From Terriglobia bacterium (GTDB lineage Bacteria > Acidobacteriota > Vicinamibacteria > Vicinamibacterales > CAVVIG01): DNA of 64,000 bases. Made by a program: the position numbers and the translations under genes. Below are positions 15,106 through 24,519 of the stretch, one piece after another. Each line of letters starts with the position of its first letter. Position 1 is the first letter of the stretch. The DNA is taken from assembly GCA_020073005.1 (NCBI GenBank), contig JAIQFX010000006.1, positions 1-64,000 on the forward strand. The letters run 5' to 3'. The notes under the pieces are model-generated. The model saw only the letters and a list, made by a program, of their open reading frames with translations, had not been told where the DNA came from and did not search any database.

Positions 15106-15525
15106 TCAGGCGGTCTGACGCGCCCGCTCGTGGAGGAGCATCCACGACGTGCCGAACTTGTCCCTCAGCATCGCGAAGCGGGAGGCGAAGAACGTCTCCT
15201 GCATCGGCATGAAGATCTGACCGTTGTCGGAGAGCAGCGCGTACACGCGCTCGGCGTCCTGATCGCTGTCGAGCGTGAGCGTCAGATACGCGCTGCGCAT
15301 CGGCTGAAAGCGATCCGGCGGAACGTCGGCGCCGAGGAGCTCGGTGCCTCCGAGGTTCATTCGCGCGTGCAGGACGGCATCCTTCCATGCCGGCGGCACC
15401 TCGCTCTGGTTGGGGGCTTCGCCGTGCCGCATCATCATCGTGATCTGTCCGCCGAGATGCTGCTCGTAGAACCGGAAGGCCTGCGCGCAGTTGCCGCCGT
15501 AGTTGAGATACGTGAGAAGCTGCAT
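15106..15525 (-). CDS. VOC-family protein (PhnB/YjdN-like)
   Basis: This 139-residue cytosolic protein starts MQLLTYLNYGGNCAQAFRFY, the usual opening of PhnB-like glyoxalase-fold proteins. It contains AERVYALLSDNGQIFMPM and FGTSWMLLHE near the end. Length and motifs match single-chain VOC proteins that dimerise. Most members have no known substrate; some are linked to antibiotic resistance or methyltransferase-like annotation. It stands alone, without an operon partner. Confidence 0.85.
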   Translation of the reverse strand: MQLLTYLNYGGNCAQAFRFYEQHLGGQITMMMRHGEAPNQSEVPPAWKDAVLHARMNLGGTELLGADVPPDRFQPMRSAYLTLTLDSDQDAERVYALLSDNGQIFMPMQETFFASRFAMLRDKFGTSWMLLHERARQTA

Positions 15526-15568
15526 CGGTCGATCCTATATCCGTCGGTCGTATCCGCGAGCCGCGATG

Positions 15569-17077
15569 TCAGCGCTGGCGCGATAGCCGCGGCACGTTCA
15601 GCGGGCCGGCGGCCAGCACCTGCCCCCAGATCCGCCGTCCAACCCTGTCCGCTTCTTTGACGATGCTGTCCTCGTCCATCGTGAGGACCTTGCCGTTGCG
15701 CATGACGAACCGGCCGTCGATCATGACGGACTCGATGTCGGACGGATGACCGCTGTGAATCACCGCGGACACGATGCGGCCGGCCGGCACGAGGTGGGGA
15801 CGCAGCGTGTCCACCACGAGAAGGTCTGCCTTCCTGCCGACCTCGAGCGAGCCGAGAAGCTTTTCCTGATTGATCGCTCGCGCCCCGCCCAGCGTCGCGT
15901 CTTCGAGAACGTCCTCCGGCTGAGGCTGCGTGCCGGGGTTCGCATCGTCGCGCCGGATGCGCTCCGTCAGGAGCGCGACGCGCATCACTTCGAACAGATC
16001 GTTCGTGTTGTTGTCGGTGCCGTTCGCGATGGGGCAGCCCGCGGCTCGCAGCGCGGGAATCGGCGGGATGACGCCGCGATTCGCGGCCATCGCCGCCTGA
16101 TGCGAGACGATCGTCTGAGATTTTCCGAGCAGCGCGATCTCGACGTCGTCCACGTAGCGGCAGTGCGCCGCGAACAATCGCGGGCCGAGGAACTCGTGCG
16201 TGTCGAGGAACGCCGATGGACGAAGACCGTGGTGCCGCACCATGAAGTCCGCCTCGGCGCGGCTCTGGGTCAAATGGATCGTGTAGCCGAGGTCGTGCTT
16301 TTCGGCGAACGCGCGGATCGCGTGCAACAACTCAGGCGAAGACGTTTCCGCGAGCGCGGCCGCCGGGAACACGCTGATGCGTCCCTGGTTCTTGCCGTGC
16401 CACGTCGTGAACAAGTCATTGATGCGCTGCATGCCCTCGTCTCGCAGCCTCGGCGAGAACCTGGGGGCTTCACTCCGCGCGAGCCCTGCTGGGGACATCG
16501 GGCCGGCAACATTCTCGCTGTCGCGGATGGACTCCGCGAACACGCAGCGCAGGCCGGACTGCGCCAGCGCCGACGCCGAGCGGGCAATGCCGCCGGCGTT
16601 TTCCACAATGGTGGTGGTCCCGGTCCGGATCGCTTCAAGCGCCGCGACCGTGACCATCAGCGTGCCCTCTTCGCCGCGAAGAAGACTGGTGGGCTGAATG
16701 GCGAGGCGCGCGGAGTTGGGGAATCCGAAATCCTCGTTGAAACCGCGCGCGAGGACCGCCGCCATGTGCGCGTGACAGTTGATGAGACCCGGGAAGAGCG
16801 CCTTGCCGCGTCCGTCGTAGACGTCGGCTCGAGGATACGTCCTGAGGATCTCGTCGGTCGGGCCGATCGCCGCGATCGTGTCGCCCTGGACCGCGAGCGC
16901 GACGTCATCACGAACCGCGTCGACGGTCACCACGGTTGTGTGCGAGAAGACGACGGTCGAACTTGACGTCGGCTGCTGGGCCTGAGCCCGAAGGCCGCGT
17001 TGATCGAGGAGGAGGGCCGCCGCGCCGGCGCCCGCGCCCGCGAGCAACTCACGCCGACTGAGTGTGGAGCCTGGCAT
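15569..17077 (-). CDS. Tat-exported amidohydrolase (TrzN/cytosine-deaminase-like)
   Basis: The 502-residue protein begins with a twin-arginine signal (LSRRELLAGAGAGAAALLL). The amidohydrolase barrel shows LFPGLINCHAHMAA with the two metal-binding His, a helix-strand series, TIHLTQSRAEAD with the next His, and an Asp in NGTDNNTND. The closing beta-sandwich reads GSLEVGRKADLLVVD. These are the marks of a mononuclear Zn/Fe deaminase or chlorohydrolase acting outside the cytoplasm. Substrate not deducible; guanine, triazines and aromatic adenosine analogues are typical of the group. It is divergent from the gene at 17138. Confidence 0.85.
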   Translation of the reverse strand: MPGSTLSRRELLAGAGAGAAALLLDQRGLRAQAQQPTSSSTVVFSHTTVVTVDAVRDDVALAVQGDTIAAIGPTDEILRTYPRADVYDGRGKALFPGLINCHAHMAAVLARGFNEDFGFPNSARLAIQPTSLLRGEEGTLMVTVAALEAIRTGTTTIVENAGGIARSASALAQSGLRCVFAESIRDSENVAGPMSPAGLARSEAPRFSPRLRDEGMQRINDLFTTWHGKNQGRISVFPAAALAETSSPELLHAIRAFAEKHDLGYTIHLTQSRAEADFMVRHHGLRPSAFLDTHEFLGPRLFAAHCRYVDDVEIALLGKSQTIVSHQAAMAANRGVIPPIPALRAAGCPIANGTDNNTNDLFEVMRVALLTERIRRDDANPGTQPQPEDVLEDATLGGARAINQEKLLGSLEVGRKADLLVVDTLRPHLVPAGRIVSAVIHSGHPSDIESVMIDGRFVMRNGKVLTMDEDSIVKEADRVGRRIWGQVLAAGPLNVPRLSRQR

Positions 17078-17137
17078 ACATCACCTCGCCGGATACTGTA
17101 ACTGACAGGTGTGGCGGCGGTGGTAGGATTCAACGCC

Positions 17138-18955
17138 ATGCGCGGCACGCTGTCGGTCGCGACCGCTCTCAGCTCGATCGCGTTCGCTGCCTGTCGCGCC
17201 CCCGTCCCGTCGCCGCATCCGACCTTCAACCGCGACATCGCGCCTCTGGTCTGGGATCACTGCGGCGGCTGTCATCGTCCGGGCCAGCAAGGGCCGTTCA
17301 GCTTGTTGAGCATCCAGGATGTGCGGCAGCGCGCTCGTTTGATCGTCACGGCCACCAGCCGCCACATCATGCCGCCGTGGCTGCCCGAACCCGGCTACGG
17401 CGCGTTCGCCGGCGAACGCCGTCTACGATCCGAGGACGTCGACCGTATCGCGCAGTGGGTGAAGGACGGAACGCCCGAAGGCGATCCGGCCGATCGCCAC
17501 GCGCCGCCGACATGGGTCGACGGCTGGCAGCTCGGGCAGCCCGATCTCGTGGTCGAGTTGCCGGAGGCGTACACGCTGCGACCCGGCGGCGCCGACGTAT
17601 TCCGGAATTTCGTCATGCCGATTCCACTCTCCGCGAGCCGCTTCGTGCGAGGCATGGAAGTGCGGCCCGGCAGTCGAGGCGTCGTGCATCACGCGACGCT
17701 CGGCATCGATGCCACGCGCGCGTCGCGAAGACTCGACGCGCTGGACCCCGAGCCGGGCTTCGAAGGCGGGATGTTCTCGGAAGGGACGCACAGCCCCGAC
17801 AACCACGCGCTGGGCTGGACTCCAGGCATGACGCCGGTGATGGAGCCGGCGGACATGGCGTGGCGCCTCGAGAAGGGCAGCGATCTGATCATCCAGCTGC
17901 ACATGATCCCTTCCGGCAAACCGGAGGCCGTGCGGCCGAGCGTGGGGTTCTTCTTCACCGACACTCCGCCGACGCGCCGGCCGATGGACTTCCGGCTCGG
18001 CTCGAAGACGATCGACATCCCGGCGGGCGAGTCCGCGTACACGATTGAGGATACGTACGTGCTGCCGATCGACGTGGACGCGCTGAGCGTGTACCCGCAC
18101 GCGCACTACCTGGCGAAGGACATGAAAGCGTTCGCGACGCGTCCCGACGGGACGGTGACGTGGCTCATCTGGATCAAGGACTGGGACTTCAGGTGGCAGG
18201 ACCAGTACCGATACGCCGCGCCCGTCTTCCTGCCCAGAGGCACGACGCTGACGATGCGCTACACGTACGACAACTCGGCAGGGAACGTGCGCAATCCGCA
18301 TCATCCGCCACAACATGTGCGCTACGGGCCGTTGTCGTCGGACGAGATGGGCGATCTGTGGCTTCGACTTCTGCCTCGCACGAGCGCCGACGCCGACACG
18401 CTGGCGCGATCGTACGTGGCCAACGAGTTGCGCAAGAACATCGCCGCGGCGGAATGGATGGCCGCACAACATCCGCTCGAGGCGCGGTGGCGCAACGAGC
18501 TGGGCGCGCGATACCTCGAAGCCGCACGCGTCGAGGAGGGAATCGTCCAGCTGCGGGAAGCGCTCCGCCTCGCGCCTGCGCACGCCGAGGCCCACCACAA
18601 TCTCGGACACGCGCTGCAGTCGCAGGGGCGGTTGGCGGACGCCGTCGCGCAGTTCCGGGAAGCGGCGCGACTCTCGCCCGACGACGATCAGGTCCACCTC
18701 AGCCTCGCCAATGCCTTGCAGGACCAGGGCAAGCTGGACGAAGCGATCGTTCACTTCCGGCGGGCAGTGGCGCTCGACCCGGAGGGTGCCGACGCGCACA
18801 ACAATCTCGGCGCCGCGCTCGCGTCGAAAGGTCTCGTGGATGAAGCCGTCGTCCATTTCCGGCGGGCGCTCGACATTCGACCCGGTTACGCCGACGCGGA
18901 AAAGAATCTGAACCAGGCGCTTCAACTGCAGCGCGGGCGCGGTTCGCGCCGCTAG
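17138..18955 (+). CDS. c-type cytochrome / Cu-monooxygenase-like / TPR lipoprotein
   Basis: From ATG 17138 the protein is 605 aa. A lipoprotein-like signal ending FAAC is followed by a haem-binding motif CGGCH at about residue 42. A region with paired His (GVVHHATLGID), LHMIPSGKPE and YPHAHYLAKDM resembles type II ascorbate-dependent copper monooxygenase folds. Three to four TPR units end the protein (residues about 470-600; EAHHNLGHALQSQGRLADAV). It should sit in the periplasm, anchored to a membrane. Such three-part proteins recur in Acidobacteriota and Planctomycetes but have no known reaction. ATG 17111 is an alternative start. Confidence 0.75.
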   Translation: MRGTLSVATALSSIAFAACRAPVPSPHPTFNRDIAPLVWDHCGGCHRPGQQGPFSLLSIQDVRQRARLIVTATSRHIMPPWLPEPGYGAFAGERRLRSEDVDRIAQWVKDGTPEGDPADRHAPPTWVDGWQLGQPDLVVELPEAYTLRPGGADVFRNFVMPIPLSASRFVRGMEVRPGSRGVVHHATLGIDATRASRRLDALDPEPGFEGGMFSEGTHSPDNHALGWTPGMTPVMEPADMAWRLEKGSDLIIQLHMIPSGKPEAVRPSVGFFFTDTPPTRRPMDFRLGSKTIDIPAGESAYTIEDTYVLPIDVDALSVYPHAHYLAKDMKAFATRPDGTVTWLIWIKDWDFRWQDQYRYAAPVFLPRGTTLTMRYTYDNSAGNVRNPHHPPQHVRYGPLSSDEMGDLWLRLLPRTSADADTLARSYVANELRKNIAAAEWMAAQHPLEARWRNELGARYLEAARVEEGIVQLREALRLAPAHAEAHHNLGHALQSQGRLADAVAQFREAARLSPDDDQVHLSLANALQDQGKLDEAIVHFRRAVALDPEGADAHNNLGAALASKGLVDEAVVHFRRALDIRPGYADAEKNLNQALQLQRGRGSRR

Positions 18956-18988
18956 ACAAACGGTGACACGGCGCGGCGCGCCATCCCC

Positions 18989-19015
18989 GGAATGCGGTCG
19001 CCTTCGCAGCATTCC
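18989..19015 (+). terminator. Hairpin between the cytochrome and penicillin-acylase genes
   Basis: GGAATGC (18989-18995) pairs with GCATTCC (19009-19015) and lies 34 bases after the stop at 18955. No T-run follows, so it is a weak terminator candidate; an operator for the promoter at 19050 is the alternative. Confidence 0.4.
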
Positions 19016-19049
19016 TGTCGTGAAAAACGCGAAGGTCTGCGTGAAAACT

Positions 19050-19078
19050 TTGTCCCGCCCCAACTCTCCGCGTATAGA
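19050..19078 (+). promoter_or_regulatory. Sigma-70-type promoter for the penicillin acylase gene
   Basis: TTGTCC and TATAGA are separated by exactly 17 bases. The start of transcription would be near 19085, about 60 bases before the gene. A GGGAGG ribosome binding site lies at 19136. Confidence 0.6.
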
Positions 19079-19145
19079 CTAAGCCCGCTCCGATTCGTTC
19101 GATTCCAGGCTCGGTGGTCTTTTCGTTCCTCCGCGGGAGGTTTCC

Positions 19146-21455
19146 GTGGCGATGTTTCGAGCGGTTGTCGCCGGCCACGTCGTCGTCGCTGCGTCCCTGC
19201 TCGTCGCGGGTTGCGGCGGCATGTCTGCCTCCCGATCGGCCGAGCTTCCCAAAGACGTCAAAGCGCTGGCCCGGCAATCGCTGTCCCAGATTGACGGCGA
19301 CCTGAAAGTCGCCGGCCTGCAGAAGCCGGTCGACGTCATCCGCGATGAGTGGGGCGTGCCGCACATCTACGCGCAGAACGCGGACGATCTGTTTTTCGCG
19401 CAAGGCTACGTGATGGCCCAGGATCGCTTGTGGCAGATGGAGTGGTGGCGGCGCGAGCACGAAGGGCGGCTCGCGGAAGTGCTCGGCCCCGCGGCCGTCG
19501 AGCGCGATCGACAGGCGCGCCTCCTGAAGTACCGCGGGCCGTTCGACGACTCGGAGTGGACGAGTTATCACAAGGACGCGAAGCGCATCTTCACGGCGTA
19601 CGCCAGCGGCATCAACGCCTACATCGCGCAGCACGGCGACAACCTTCCTGTCGAGTTCACGCTGACGGGCATCAAACCCGAGCCGTGGACCGCTGAAACC
19701 GTCGTGCTGCGCGAGCCTGCGTTCGGTGACGCGGTGAGCGAATTGCGGCTGGCGATGGACGTCGCGAAGGTGGGCGTCAAAGAAGCGAACCGCCGGGCGG
19801 CGCCCGATCCGTGGGACGACCTGACCGTCCCCGATGGACTGGATGTCACGCTCATCACAGACGAGGTCGTGGCTGCGGCGCGGGCGGGCGGCGGCCGGGG
19901 CCAGTCGCTCCCGCGGCCGGCGATTCTCGAACAGTACCGCAAGCTGTTGCCGAACTCGTCCGCCCTGCTGCTGCCCGTGTCGGACATCCAGGACCTCGGC
20001 AGCAACAACTGGGTCATCGGCGGCGCGATGTCGCCGACGGGCAAGCCCCTCGTGTCGAACGATCCTCATCGCGAAGTCTCGAACCCGTCGCTGCGTTACA
20101 TCGTTCACCTCAACGCGCCGGGCTGGAACGTCGTCGGGTCGGGCGATCCGCCGTTTGTCGGCGTGAGCATGGGCCACAACGATCGCGTCGCCTGGGGCCT
20201 CACGATCACCGGGACGGATTTCCAGGATGTCTTCGTCGAAGACCTCAACCCGGCCAACCTGAACGAAATGATCTACAACGGCAAGCCCGAGCCGTTGAAG
20301 GTCGTCACGGAAACGATCAACGTCAAGGGTGAATCGCCTCGAACGGTCGAACTGAAGTTCAGCCGTCACGGTCCGATCTTCTTCGTCGACCAAGCGCATC
20401 ACAAAGCGTACGCACTGCGCAGCATCTTCACGGAGCCCGGCACGGCGTCGTACTTGGGCGAGCTGAAGCTGGACCAGGCGCAGAACTGCAAGGAGTTCAT
20501 CGAGCTGGCGATGTACTGGAAGGCCAACTCGGAAAACCTGATCTGCGGCGACGTCGACGGCAACATCGGTTTTCAGGCGTCCGCGCTGACGCCGAACCGC
20601 AAGGGATGGTTGGGCCGCTTGCCGGTGCCCGGCACGGGCAAGTACGAGTGGGACGGTTTCCGCGCCGAGCTGCCGAAGGAATACAACCCTTCGCGCGGCT
20701 TCATCGCGACGGCGAACCACAACATCAACCCGAAGGGGTACTGGCCGCCGGTGATGTTCAAGACGACGAACACCCTGCCGTACGACCGCATCACGCGCAT
20801 CCTGCAGGTGATCAAGCCAGGCCAGATGTTCTCGATGGAAGACTCCCAGAAACTGCAGCGCGACGTGTATTCGCTCCGCGGCGCCGCCGATCAAGCGGCG
20901 TTCCGCGGCTGGACGGCGAAGGATCCCGACGTGGAGCGCGCCCGCGACATGGTGGCGAAGTGGGACGCGTTGCTCTCCGTGGACAGCGTGCCCGCGGCCA
21001 TCTACATCACCTGGCGCCGGCTGCCCGAACAGAGCGCGCGCGCGGGCGAGGCGTCCGCGAGTCCGCGGCATGAGGCGATCGAAGCCGGTTTGCGGAAGAC
21101 GATCGACAAGCTCACGGCCGATCTCGGCGCGGACTGGAGCCAGTGGCGGTACGGTCGCGTCCACACGCAGGCGTATCCGCATCCGCTGCTGAAGGAGTTC
21201 GACCTGCCGACCGTCGAGCGCCGCGGCGGCAACGGCGCGGTCGGCGCCGACGGCGCCACGTACCGCGAGATCATCGACGTCTCGAATTGGGATCGTTCGC
21301 TGACGATCAACACGCCCGGGCAGTCGGGGCAGCCGGAGAGTCCGTTCTACGGCAACCTCCTGCCTCTGTGGGCCAACGATCAGTACTTCCAGATGACGTT
21401 CAGCCGGCCGGCCGTCGACGCGCACGCGGCCCATCGCCTGAAGCTGACGCCGTAG
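19146..21455 (+). CDS. Penicillin acylase family lipoprotein
   Basis: This Ntn-hydrolase of 769 residues (GTG 19146; ATG 19152 also possible) carries a lipoprotein signal with LLVAGC. The acylase alpha part includes VIRDEWGVPHIYAQNADD and AQGYVMAQDRLWQMEWWRRE. The beta part begins at about Ser286 in LGSNNWVIGG, the autocatalytic cleavage site and nucleophile, followed by LVSNDPH and later ATANHNINPKGY. Such enzymes cleave amides of penicillins, acyl-homoserine lactones or acyl peptides. Substrate here is unknown. Promoter and GGGAGG site are visible upstream. Confidence 0.9.
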   Translation: MAMFRAVVAGHVVVAASLLVAGCGGMSASRSAELPKDVKALARQSLSQIDGDLKVAGLQKPVDVIRDEWGVPHIYAQNADDLFFAQGYVMAQDRLWQMEWWRREHEGRLAEVLGPAAVERDRQARLLKYRGPFDDSEWTSYHKDAKRIFTAYASGINAYIAQHGDNLPVEFTLTGIKPEPWTAETVVLREPAFGDAVSELRLAMDVAKVGVKEANRRAAPDPWDDLTVPDGLDVTLITDEVVAAARAGGGRGQSLPRPAILEQYRKLLPNSSALLLPVSDIQDLGSNNWVIGGAMSPTGKPLVSNDPHREVSNPSLRYIVHLNAPGWNVVGSGDPPFVGVSMGHNDRVAWGLTITGTDFQDVFVEDLNPANLNEMIYNGKPEPLKVVTETINVKGESPRTVELKFSRHGPIFFVDQAHHKAYALRSIFTEPGTASYLGELKLDQAQNCKEFIELAMYWKANSENLICGDVDGNIGFQASALTPNRKGWLGRLPVPGTGKYEWDGFRAELPKEYNPSRGFIATANHNINPKGYWPPVMFKTTNTLPYDRITRILQVIKPGQMFSMEDSQKLQRDVYSLRGAADQAAFRGWTAKDPDVERARDMVAKWDALLSVDSVPAAIYITWRRLPEQSARAGEASASPRHEAIEAGLRKTIDKLTADLGADWSQWRYGRVHTQAYPHPLLKEFDLPTVERRGGNGAVGADGATYREIIDVSNWDRSLTINTPGQSGQPESPFYGNLLPLWANDQYFQMTFSRPAVDAHAAHRLKLTP

Positions 21456-21493
21456 TTCGCAGGCCGCTCGTTCCATTCAATGAGGGGACAGAT

Positions 21494-24487
21494 ATGAGAA
21501 TCGTGACAGGGCGCGCGCTACTCGTGACCGGTTTACTCATCGCGGCCGCCACGGCGGCGCACGCGCAGACCATCGCCGGCATCGTCAAGGACACCACCGG
21601 CGCCGTAATGCCAGGCGTCACGGTCGAAGCGGCCAGCCCGGCGCTGATCGAAAAGGTACGGTCGGTCGTCACTGACGGCACCGGCCAGTACAAGATCGTC
21701 AGTCTCAGTCCCGGAACCTACACCGTCACGTTCACGCTGACCGGCTTCGGGACGTTCAAGCGCGATGGCATCGTGCTGACGACGGATTTCACCGCAACGG
21801 TCAACGCGGAATTGACGGTCGGCAGTGTCGAAGAGTCGATCACCGTCTCGGGCGCGTCGCCGCTCGTCGACACGCAGTCGGCCACCAAGCAAACGGTGCT
21901 CAGCCGGGAAACTCTCGACCAGTTGCCAGCGGCGCGCAGCATCCAGGGCGCCGGCGCCCTGATTCCCGGCGTGACGATGGCCGCGACGGTGGGCGGCGGG
22001 CGCGACGTCGGCGGCAGCACGAAGCTGCAGCAGCCCGGTCTCACATTCCACGGTGATGGCGGCACCATCCAGCGCTGGGACGGCTTCTGGCTCAGCAACG
22101 TGCAAGGCTCGGGCACCGGCGGGGCGACGAGCTTCTACGTCAACGACGCGGGCGCGCAGGAACTCGTGTATTCGACGGGCGCCGAGCAGATCGACATGTC
22201 GGCGCCGGGCCTCTACGTCAACATGATTCCCAAGGACGGCGGCAACACGTTCCGCGGCGTCGTCTACGGCGACTTTACGCACACCGGGTGGCAGGCGAAC
22301 AACCTCGGTCCGGATCTGAAGGCGGTCGGGCTGACGAACGTCGCGCAGGTCTACCACATCTCGGATTTCAATCCGGGCATCGGCGGTCCGATCAAGAAGG
22401 ACATGCTGTGGTACTACCTCGCGTACCGGTACGAGGCGATCGACCAGACGGTCGTCGACAGCTATTACGACAAGAACGTCTCACCTTATCTATATGTGCC
22501 CGATCTGAGCCGGCCTGGCGAAGACGACGGCAAGATCCCCAACGAGTCGTTGCGCCTGACCTATAAGGCCAGCGAGAAAGACAAGTTCCAGGGCTGGTTC
22601 ACGAACCAGAACAAGTACCGCTCGCACTACAACATCAGCGCGAGCCGGACGCCGTCGGCGACCTCACTTCAGAACACGCCGTACGCGCAGGCCACCACGG
22701 TGAAGTGGACGCGGACGCAGAGCAACCGGCTGCTGCTCGAGGGAGGCTTCGCGAGCGGGCGCACCTTGTACCAGGAGCTGTATCAGCCGACTGTGTCGCC
22801 GGCGTCGGACCAGGCCACGGTCGAAAAAGTCACGATCTACTCCATCACCGACAGCGCAAACGGGAAGGTCTTCAAGGCGTACGACAACGGGTACAGCGGT
22901 CACGGCGGGAACATGCAGAACGGCCGGCTGGGCGCCACGTACGTGACCGGCGCGCACGACGTCAAGTTCGGCGTCATGCTCGGCCATGCCACGTCGCCGA
23001 GCCCCAACTGGTACACCGGCGACATCACGATGACGTTCAACAACGGCGTTCCATCGTTCATCACGAAGCGGATTCCGAGCGATCAGTTGAACGGCTACTA
23101 TCCAGACCTCGGGATCTTCGGGCAGGACCGGTGGACCTTCAAGCGCGCGACGGTGACGGCCGGCGTGCGCTACGACTACTTCGTGGGCAACGTCCTCGAC
23201 GGCACGCTGCCGGCGAGCCGTTGGAATCCGGAGCAGTTCTTCCCCGGGTTCAAAGTCCAGGCGTGGAAGGACATCTCGCCGCGCGCCGGCGTCGCGTACG
23301 ACCTGTTCGGCGACGGCAAGACGGCGCTGAAGTGGAGCATCGCGCGCTACGTGGCGGCGGACGGCGTCAGCACCGCAACCGCCAACAACCCGCAGCAGAC
23401 GGTCGGCCGTACCGACACGATCGCCTGGAACGACGTCAACCACGACTACACCATCTACAACGCCGACGGCTCGCTGCAGGCGAACGAGCTGGGGCCGAGC
23501 ACCAATAAGAACTTCGGCAAAGTGATCCCGTCCACGAACACACAGGATCCGGCGACGCTCAACGGCTGGAACGCGCGCGGCGCGTCGATAGAGTGGCAGG
23601 GGGTCGTGCAGCATCAGATCTCGCAGCGCGTGTCGGTGACCGCCGACTACTACTATCGGTGGAAGGGCAATCAGCTCGTCACCGACAACACGCTCGTTGC
23701 TAACGCCAGTTACCGCGGGCCGTTCTGCATCACGGCGCCGTCCAGCTCTCAACTGCCGGGCAACGGCGGCTATCCCATCTGCGGCCTGTACGACCTCAAT
23801 CCGACCGCGGTCGGGCAGGTGCAGAACAACGTGACGTTCGCCCGGAACTTCGGCGGCATCACGGATCACTACATGGGCTACGATCTCACGGTCAATGGCC
23901 GCTACAACGGTGGGACGGTTCAGGGCGGCTTGAACGCGCAGAAGCGCGACTTCGACACGTGCAACGCTCCTATCTTGTCGGGCTCGACCATCAACCAGGT
24001 GGACAATCCCGAGGCGGTGTTCTGTCACCAGGTCACGCCCTACCGTCCCGACTTCAAGCTCCTCGCGACGCAGCGGCTGCCGTGGGACATGATGGTCAGC
24101 GGCACGTATCAGTTCAGTTCGGGACCGATGATCCTGGCGACGTGGGCGGCGCCCAATTCGGTGATTGCGTCGGCGTCGGCCCTCGGCCGGAACCTGTCGG
24201 CGTGCCCGGCGACGGGCGCGTGCACCGCGACCAAGAGCATTCAGTTGATCGAGCCGGGCGCGGAGTGGGCCGCGTACCAGAACCAGCTCGACATGCGCCT
24301 TTCGAAGCACATCAAGATCGGCCGATATTCGATTCGCGCGGATGCGAACGTGTACAACGTCTTCAACAGCGACTACGCCAACTCGATCAACACGACGTTC
24401 TCCACGAGCGCCAGCAATCAGTTCATGCGGCCGACGGCCGTGCTGTTGAGCCGACTGTTCAAGGTCGGAGGGCAGATCGAGTTCTAG
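21494..24487 (+). CDS. TonB-dependent receptor with carboxypeptidase-regulatory-like domain
   Basis: From ATG 21494 (GAGGGG upstream) the 997-residue protein has a signal peptide ending AHAQ. An Ig-like carboxypeptidase-regulatory domain follows (residues about 25-110; IAGIVKDTTGAVMPGVTVEA), then a plug domain with GSVEESITVSG and STGAEQIDMSAPGLYVNMIP, and a long outer-membrane beta barrel ending in GGQIEF with the C-terminal Phe typical of barrels. This family is expanded in Acidobacteriota and takes up oligosaccharides or peptides. Adjacent hydrolases (acylase upstream, MBL enzyme downstream) could process the cargo. Confidence 0.9.
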   Translation: MRIVTGRALLVTGLLIAAATAAHAQTIAGIVKDTTGAVMPGVTVEAASPALIEKVRSVVTDGTGQYKIVSLSPGTYTVTFTLTGFGTFKRDGIVLTTDFTATVNAELTVGSVEESITVSGASPLVDTQSATKQTVLSRETLDQLPAARSIQGAGALIPGVTMAATVGGGRDVGGSTKLQQPGLTFHGDGGTIQRWDGFWLSNVQGSGTGGATSFYVNDAGAQELVYSTGAEQIDMSAPGLYVNMIPKDGGNTFRGVVYGDFTHTGWQANNLGPDLKAVGLTNVAQVYHISDFNPGIGGPIKKDMLWYYLAYRYEAIDQTVVDSYYDKNVSPYLYVPDLSRPGEDDGKIPNESLRLTYKASEKDKFQGWFTNQNKYRSHYNISASRTPSATSLQNTPYAQATTVKWTRTQSNRLLLEGGFASGRTLYQELYQPTVSPASDQATVEKVTIYSITDSANGKVFKAYDNGYSGHGGNMQNGRLGATYVTGAHDVKFGVMLGHATSPSPNWYTGDITMTFNNGVPSFITKRIPSDQLNGYYPDLGIFGQDRWTFKRATVTAGVRYDYFVGNVLDGTLPASRWNPEQFFPGFKVQAWKDISPRAGVAYDLFGDGKTALKWSIARYVAADGVSTATANNPQQTVGRTDTIAWNDVNHDYTIYNADGSLQANELGPSTNKNFGKVIPSTNTQDPATLNGWNARGASIEWQGVVQHQISQRVSVTADYYYRWKGNQLVTDNTLVANASYRGPFCITAPSSSQLPGNGGYPICGLYDLNPTAVGQVQNNVTFARNFGGITDHYMGYDLTVNGRYNGGTVQGGLNAQKRDFDTCNAPILSGSTINQVDNPEAVFCHQVTPYRPDFKLLATQRLPWDMMVSGTYQFSSGPMILATWAAPNSVIASASALGRNLSACPATGACTATKSIQLIEPGAEWAAYQNQLDMRLSKHIKIGRYSIRADANVYNVFNSDYANSINTTFSTSASNQFMRPTAVLLSRLFKVGGQIEF

Positions 24488-24519
24488 CGGCGTCAGTTGA
24501 AGCGGTAGACAAGGAGTGG

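Noticed and set aside
18699-21476. 925-residue minus-strand frame across the cytochrome and acylase genes
   Set aside because: It is a long GC-driven shadow frame; the plus strand holds two well-supported proteins.
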